This document shows positions 60,062-64,000 of a stretch of 64,000 nt of DNA, in pieces. Below the pieces are notes generated by a model, which did no database searches, was not told where the DNA came from, and saw nothing but the letters and a program-made list of their open reading frames with translations. Origin of the DNA: Pseudomonadota bacterium (GTDB lineage: Bacteria; Pseudomonadota; Alphaproteobacteria; Azospirillales; Azospirillaceae); the NCBI GenBank assembly GCA_023423695.1, contig JAFAFA010000105.1:62001-126000 (forward strand), given 5' to 3'. A program made the position numbers and the translations under genes. Within the stretch, counting starts at the first letter, position 1, and each line of letters opens with the position of its first letter.

Positions 60062-61857
60062 GTGCGGAGCACTCCGGTGCGGCCCTTGACCGTAGCGGTC
60101 AGCCGCGTGAAGGAATTGATCGAGCAGTACAGCCCAAGGAAATGGTCGAGGATCATCGCCAGCAGGAACATGCCGCTGCCGCTGAAGCGCTGCTGGTCGA
60201 ATTCGATGCCGACGTCGATGCCGCGGCACATGGCATCGCCCCAGGCGACATCGCCCGGCCGCGACGGCGCCCGCGCGGTTCCGCGCTTGGTCGTCACCTT
60301 GACGATGCCGTCGGCGATGCCGCGGGTCTCGGCGGAATCGCGGAAGTCGTAGAGCCGCAGGATCTCGCGCAGCGCCTCCGTCCCCTCCTCGCCACCGGAG
60401 ATCGACAGGTGGTTCAGCAGCAGGTGGGACACGAGGCGCCAGCGGTGGCCCTTGCGCTCGGCGATGCGCAGCGTCGGCGTCGGCGGGGTCAGGCAGGACA
60501 GCCCGGCGACCGCCGCCATCCCCTCCGTCAGCTTCAGGTGCGGGTGCCCGCCGCCATAGGGTAGTTGCCCCGGCAGGTCGCGGTTGAGGCAGGTCGTCTC
60601 CACCGACAGCACTGAGTCCGCCGGGCTCGACGGGTCGAAATCGAGGTCGACCAGCGCCAGATGCACTTCGGTCCCGGGATCGCGCCCGCCGGCCGGGCGG
60701 CGGCTGGCGGTGTAGTAGGTGCGGGAGACCGCTTCGACACCGCCATGGCGCAGACCGTAGAAGGGCAGGAAGCGCCGCTGCTTGCCATCCGGATCGGTGG
60801 CCAGAACGCTGTCGACCGAATAGACCTCCAGCGCGCCGGGGCGGCGGGCGTCGGGGACGACGCGGTGCTCGTGCTGCGTCTGGGTCAGGGCCACCGGCTC
60901 CGCCCGCTGGCGGAACAGGTTGACCACCGGGGTGCAACCCAGCGCGAAATTGTCCTTCGACACCGCGCGCTCCAGGTCGCCGTCGGTGTTGTTCAGATAG
61001 ATGAAGATCTCCAGCGTGTTGCCGGCGCGACGCAGCACCTTCGGCGACACATGCAGGTCGAAGAACAGGAACTTCTCCGGGAAGGCGAAATACTCGGTCA
61101 GCAGCCGGTAGCCGCCATGGGAACGGGCGGGGTAGGGCAGCATGCCCTCGTCCTCGCCGAAACCGACGGGGCGGATGGCGTCGGAACCGAGGATCACCGC
61201 GTTCGGGTCACGGGGATCGTCGGCCAGCGCCACCGAGACCGCGTTGTTGAAGATCAGTTCGTGCAGGGCATAGACCTGCTGCGGCTGGCCGCGCAGGAAG
61301 AAGCGCAGGGTGTCGGGCGCCAGCTCGGTGAAGGTCATTTCCGGCACGCGGCAGCGCAGGGTCAGGCGCAGCGAGGCCACCGCGTCGCCTGCCCGCGGGT
61401 TGGGCGGCGCCACCAAGGGCCGGCCGGCGAGCACCGCCTGATCCAGCTCGATCGGCCAGAGCGTCGCGGGATAGACGGTGCGGAAGCGGCAGGTTTCCCC
61501 GCGCAGCGCCTCGGTCTCCAGCTCCGTTCCCTTCGGCACGATGTGCGAGCCGGTCAGGTCCGGGCTGCTCCGCATCTGCACCACTGCCATCGACGGGATC
61601 GGCGCCAGATAATGCGGGTAGAGCACGTCGAGCAGCGTGTCCACCAGCTCCGGATAATCGTCGTCCAGCTTGCGGCTGATGCGGGCGTTGAGGAAGGCGA
61701 CGCCCTCCAGCAGGCGGGCGACATGCGGGTCCTCCACCGCGTCGGCGCTGAGCCGCAGCCGGCCGGCGATCTTCGGATGTGCCTCCGAGAACTCCGCCGC
61801 CATACGGCGCAGATAGGTCAGCTCGCGGTTGTAATATGGGAGGAGTTCGTCAGCCAC
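60025..61857 (-). CDS. tssF: Type VI secretion baseplate protein TssF
   Basis: 610 residues, standard length. The N-terminus LLPYYNRELTYLRRMAAEFS and PKIAGRL, then the block VARLLEGVAFLNARISRKLDDDYPE, are diagnostic. TssF forms the baseplate wedge with TssG. The start is GTG at 61857, 8 bp inside the end of tssE, so the two are coupled. Confidence 0.96.
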   Translation of the reverse strand: MADELLPYYNRELTYLRRMAAEFSEAHPKIAGRLRLSADAVEDPHVARLLEGVAFLNARISRKLDDDYPELVDTLLDVLYPHYLAPIPSMAVVQMRSSPDLTGSHIVPKGTELETEALRGETCRFRTVYPATLWPIELDQAVLAGRPLVAPPNPRAGDAVASLRLTLRCRVPEMTFTELAPDTLRFFLRGQPQQVYALHELIFNNAVSVALADDPRDPNAVILGSDAIRPVGFGEDEGMLPYPARSHGGYRLLTEYFAFPEKFLFFDLHVSPKVLRRAGNTLEIFIYLNNTDGDLERAVSKDNFALGCTPVVNLFRQRAEPVALTQTQHEHRVVPDARRPGALEVYSVDSVLATDPDGKQRRFLPFYGLRHGGVEAVSRTYYTASRRPAGGRDPGTEVHLALVDLDFDPSSPADSVLSVETTCLNRDLPGQLPYGGGHPHLKLTEGMAAVAGLSCLTPPTPTLRIAERKGHRWRLVSHLLLNHLSISGGEEGTEALREILRLYDFRDSAETRGIADGIVKVTTKRGTARAPSRPGDVAWGDAMCRGIDVGIEFDQQRFSGSGMFLLAMILDHFLGLYCSINSFTRLTATVKGRTGVLRTWPARAGNRPLL

Positions 61858-62326
61858 GGGCCTTGCTCGTCACGGTGACCATGTTGGAGGTGGGATCGAC
61901 CACCGAATCGAAGACCATCGGCTCGGGCGCCGGGTCGGCATGGATCAACGCCTCGATCCGGAAGCGCAGCGTGCGGTCGGCCGGGTCGCCGTTCTCGACC
62001 ATGCTCACCGCCAGATGGGCGAAACGCGGCTCCCACCGCCGGATCGCCGCCTCGATCTGCGCCACCACCTCGCGCCGGCGGGATTCGGTGGCGACATTCT
62101 CCACCAGCAAATCGTGGCAGCCGTAGCCGAGGATCGAGTCCGCCAGCTCCGTCAGGTCGTCCGGCCAGCCCAGCACCCGCCGCCGGGTGTTCAGCAGATT
62201 CTCCAGGTCGCGCCTAATCGCCGCCCGCAGGTCCGCCACGGTGTGCGGCCGCGGCGCCACATGCTCCGGCGTGTCGTCGAGCAGACGGTCCAGGACGGAC
62301 AGGGTGATGGACTGGTTGCGATCCAT
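61850..62326 (-). CDS. tssE: Type VI secretion baseplate protein TssE (gp25-like)
   Basis: 158 residues, matching GPW/gp25-like proteins. Signatures are LSVLDRLLDD near the start, the IRRDLENLLNTRR segment, and YGCHDLL. TssE initiates sheath assembly at the baseplate. It precedes tssF with an 8-bp overlap and follows tagJ across a palindromic repeat of about 105 bp. Confidence 0.94.
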   Translation of the reverse strand: MDRNQSITLSVLDRLLDDTPEHVAPRPHTVADLRAAIRRDLENLLNTRRRVLGWPDDLTELADSILGYGCHDLLVENVATESRRREVVAQIEAAIRRWEPRFAHLAVSMVENGDPADRTLRFRIEALIHADPAPEPMVFDSVVDPTSNMVTVTSKARG

Positions 62327-62356
62327 GGAATGGCTTTCGGAGGTGCTTGGACGCTC

Positions 62357-62461
62357 GCCCCCACCCTAACCCTCCCCCGCTGGGCGGGGGAGGGAATGAG
62401 TGCTTGTTTGGAAGGGCAGCGGCAGTCCCTCCCCCGCTCAGCGGGGGAGGTTAGGTGGGGG
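62357..62461. repeat. Composite palindromic repeat inside the T6SS operon
   Basis: Two GC-rich hairpins (cctcccccgc/gcgggggagg twice) lie in one outer inverted repeat (ccccaccctaacc at left, ggttaggtgggg at right). The arm sequence matches the repeat at 2291-2337. It lies between tagJ and tssE within the minus-strand operon. Confidence 0.75.
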
Positions 62462-62477
62462 CACCGGAGGAAAGACC

Positions 62478-63275
62478 TCACACCGCCCCGGAGAACTCCA
62501 GCGTGCCCAGTTGCAGCATCGGAACGCTCTCCTCGCCGACGAGGAAGCAGCGCTGGCCGGTCCCGCGCACCGGCGCATCCTCCGACCAGTCCGTCGCCCG
62601 CCCCAGCTTGAGCGCATCGTCGATGTCGGCGGGGGCGCCGCCGTACAGCGTGGGCAGATAGACCTCGCCGTCCGGGCCGCCGCGCACCACCATGTGAGCC
62701 GGACGCCACAGCAGATCGCGCGGACGTTCGGGCGTGCGGAACTCGACAAGCTCCACCGTCTCGGTGGCGATCCAGAAATACTTGCCGGTGCTGGTGTAGA
62801 CCTCGAAGAAGCCGCCGGTCAGGTCGTCCAGGTCGCGGAAATCGTCGAAGGGCGTTCCGTCATGGCTGCCGGATACCGGCGGGCGCATCTCCTCCGCCTG
62901 GGCAAGCTTCGCCACCGCGTCGGCGGTGTCGCCGGAGCGCAGCGCGACCAACGCCTCCAGATGCAGGCGCAGATGGTCGGCCGGCTGGTCGATGAATTCC
63001 GGCACGCGGCCATCGGCGAACAGCTGGCGCCGCGCCTGCTCGGCCCGCACCAGCTGGCGGAACAGCGCCATAGTGACGGCCACCTGCGGCTCCTGCGTGC
63101 CGATGGTGTCGAGCTGCAGGTCGGCGCGCTCCAGGTTGCCGGCGAAGCTCAGCAGCTCGGCCAGGAAGACGCGGCGGTCGAGATCGGTCGGCTTCTTCTT
63201 GATCTCGCCGTTCAGCGCGGTGATCGCCTCGTCGAGGCGGCCCGCCTGGAACAGTTGGGCTGCGGTTTCGCTCAT
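62478..63275 (-). CDS. tagJ: Type VI secretion accessory protein TagJ (ImpE)
   Basis: 265 residues. The N-terminal helical region (AAQLFQAGRLDEAITALNGE, then DLDRRVFLAELLSFAG) has TPR-like packing, and the C-terminal part has the ImpE block FDDFRDLDDLTGGFFEVYTSTGKYFWI and DLLWRPAHMVV. TagJ binds sheath protein TssB and can couple it to the ClpV disassembly ATPase. The start at 63275 is chosen over the longer open frame, which lacks family similarity. It lies between tssC and tssE. Confidence 0.92.
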   Translation of the reverse strand: MSETAAQLFQAGRLDEAITALNGEIKKKPTDLDRRVFLAELLSFAGNLERADLQLDTIGTQEPQVAVTMALFRQLVRAEQARRQLFADGRVPEFIDQPADHLRLHLEALVALRSGDTADAVAKLAQAEEMRPPVSGSHDGTPFDDFRDLDDLTGGFFEVYTSTGKYFWIATETVELVEFRTPERPRDLLWRPAHMVVRGGPDGEVYLPTLYGGAPADIDDALKLGRATDWSEDAPVRGTGQRCFLVGEESVPMLQLGTLEFSGAV

Positions 63276-63325
63276 GGTCTGTATCTCTCCCTGGATGGAG
63301 CGCCTGACATCGGTTGACGGTCGGG

Positions 63326-64000
63326 TCAGGCCGCGCCGCCGGTTTGGGCCAGCTCGGTCACCAGCTTGAAGGTCGAGAAGACCTGATCCAGCTGGAAGTG
63401 CGGCCGAAGATGGATGACGCATTGGTAGTTGCCGGGCTTGCCCGGAATGGCGCGAACCTGGATGCTGCCCTCGCGCAACGGATAGCGGGCTTTCTGATCC
63501 AGGCTGGCGTCGTCGTTGCCCAGACAGTAGCCGTGCAGCCAGCTCTGCAGGTCGCGCTCGCACTCCTCCGGGGTGACGAAGGAGCCGACGCGGTCGCGCA
63601 CCATCACCTTCAGGAAATGGGCGAAGCGCGCCACGCAGAACATGTAGCGCAGCATCGCCGACAGCCGGGCGTTGGCCGTCGCCGTCGCGGTGGTGAACTG
63701 GCCGACCCGCTGGACCGACTGGTTGCCGTAGAAGACCAGATAGGGCGTGTCCTTGCAGCGGCTGACCGGGATGAATCCGAGGTCGTCGAGGTCGCGTTCC
63801 AACTGGTCGGAGATCGAGACCTCGACCGAGAATTTCTGCGCCACCTTGATGCTGTCGGTGGCGAAATCCGGCACCACCAGCTCGGTCACCAGACCGCCGC
63901 TCACGGCGTCGCGCTGGGCGCCGCGGATGTCGGCGAACCAGCCATGCTGCAGGAAGGAGCGGATCAGCACGGTGCCGAAGGCATAGACGGCATTGCCCCA
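63326..64000 (-). CDS. tssC: Type VI secretion sheath protein TssC, C-terminal part (cut by window edge)
   Basis: The last 224 or so residues of TssC (VipB), the large sheath subunit. The frame is open to the right edge, so the start lies outside. Conserved parts are the QHGWFADIRGAQ block, VPDFATDSIKVAQKFSVEV, DLDDLGFIPVSRCKDTPYLVFYG (shortened here), RLSAMLRYMFCVARFAHFLKV and the C-terminal HLRPHFQLDQVF. It is the first gene of the visible T6SS operon; tssB probably lies beyond the edge. Confidence 0.93.
   Translation of the reverse strand, partial: WGNAVYAFGTVLIRSFLQHGWFADIRGAQRDAVSGGLVTELVVPDFATDSIKVAQKFSVEVSISDQLERDLDDLGFIPVSRCKDTPYLVFYGNQSVQRVGQFTTATATANARLSAMLRYMFCVARFAHFLKVMVRDRVGSFVTPEECERDLQSWLHGYCLGNDDASLDQKARYPLREGSIQVRAIPGKPGNYQCVIHLRPHFQLDQVFSTFKLVTELAQTGGAA

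Noticed and set aside
56717..60352. A 1211-codon plus-strand frame opposite the T6SS genes
   Set aside because: It is antisense to the methyltransferase, tssG and tssF, which match known families throughout; long antisense frames are expected at this GC content.
1..64000. CRISPR arrays, tRNA and rRNA genes, insertion sequences, prophage
   Set aside because: No regularly spaced direct repeats, cloverleaf candidates, rRNA motifs, transposase or integrase proteins were seen by eye. A tRNAscan or IS search would settle this.

Overview
The window is a GC-rich stretch with dense gene packing, ATGA/GTGA start-stop overlaps and frequent GTG starts. It looks like the chromosome or a large replicon of an alphaproteobacterium of the Azospirillum type. 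This is an inference from several features together: a nifQ gene (diazotroph), a chemoreceptor ending in a PilZ domain (an architecture known from Azospirillum), many PAS-type sensor kinases, the aroQ-accB-accC order, and an imp-type type VI secretion (T6SS) cluster. No tRNA, rRNA, CRISPR array, insertion sequence or prophage was recognised.

Layout. 1-6535: a stress and storage-carbon block with an SRPBCC membrane protein, a zinc alcohol dehydrogenase, a small unknown protein, treZ (trehalose from malto-oligosyltrehalose) and a glycogen debranching enzyme. 6536-7135: a non-coding stretch with an AT-rich tract and a consensus DnaA box. 7136-12716: small membrane and PilZ-like proteins plus envelope enzymes (SPOR-NodB deacetylase, L,D-transpeptidase, Tat-exported DUF882 protein), and a DUF2934 protein behind a candidate EcfG (general stress) promoter. 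12862-17467: a Cro/CI-type regulator with palindromes upstream, an unknown Arg-rich protein, a dynamin-like GTPase and a periplasmic solute-binding protein. 17601-19903: aroQ-accB-accC (shikimate pathway and fatty-acid synthesis), closed by a terminator.

20381-30974 is a signalling block: a PAS-MCP-PilZ chemoreceptor behind an exact sigma-54 promoter match; then a five-gene overlapping operon (two histidine kinases, a single-domain response regulator, a REC-PAS-GGDEF diguanylate cyclase and a degenerate hybrid-like protein); then one more receiver protein and a lipoprotein. 31322-33070 holds nifQ, a CoxG-like protein and a YjbQ protein. 33205-37169 is a periplasmic Do protease followed by an OmpR-type two-component pair, probably envelope-stress control. 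37170-37514 has palindromes and a terminator facing the minus strand that suggests an unannotated small RNA. 37515-41882 has an AI-2E/PerM-type permease, a 14-helix drug exporter, ndk with a structured leader, an unknown protein and a cupin. 42202-46706 is a hybrid histidine kinase overlapping a receiver protein with an unrecognised N-terminal half.

48004-64000 is mostly one minus-strand T6SS cluster, transcribed right to left: tssC (cut by the window edge), tagJ, tssE, tssF, tssG, a SAM-dependent methyltransferase, tssJ, tssL (with OmpA domain), tssM, a Hanks-type Ser/Thr kinase and an RsbW-like ATPase, with a divergent Sel1-repeat gene inside. tssB, hcp, clpV, vgrG, tssA and tssK are not in the window. 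The least conventional parts are the methyltransferase, the kinase with a long unrecognised C-terminal half next to an anti-sigma-like ATPase, the Lys/Asp/Ala/Pro tail of TssJ, and a palindromic repeat inside the operon.
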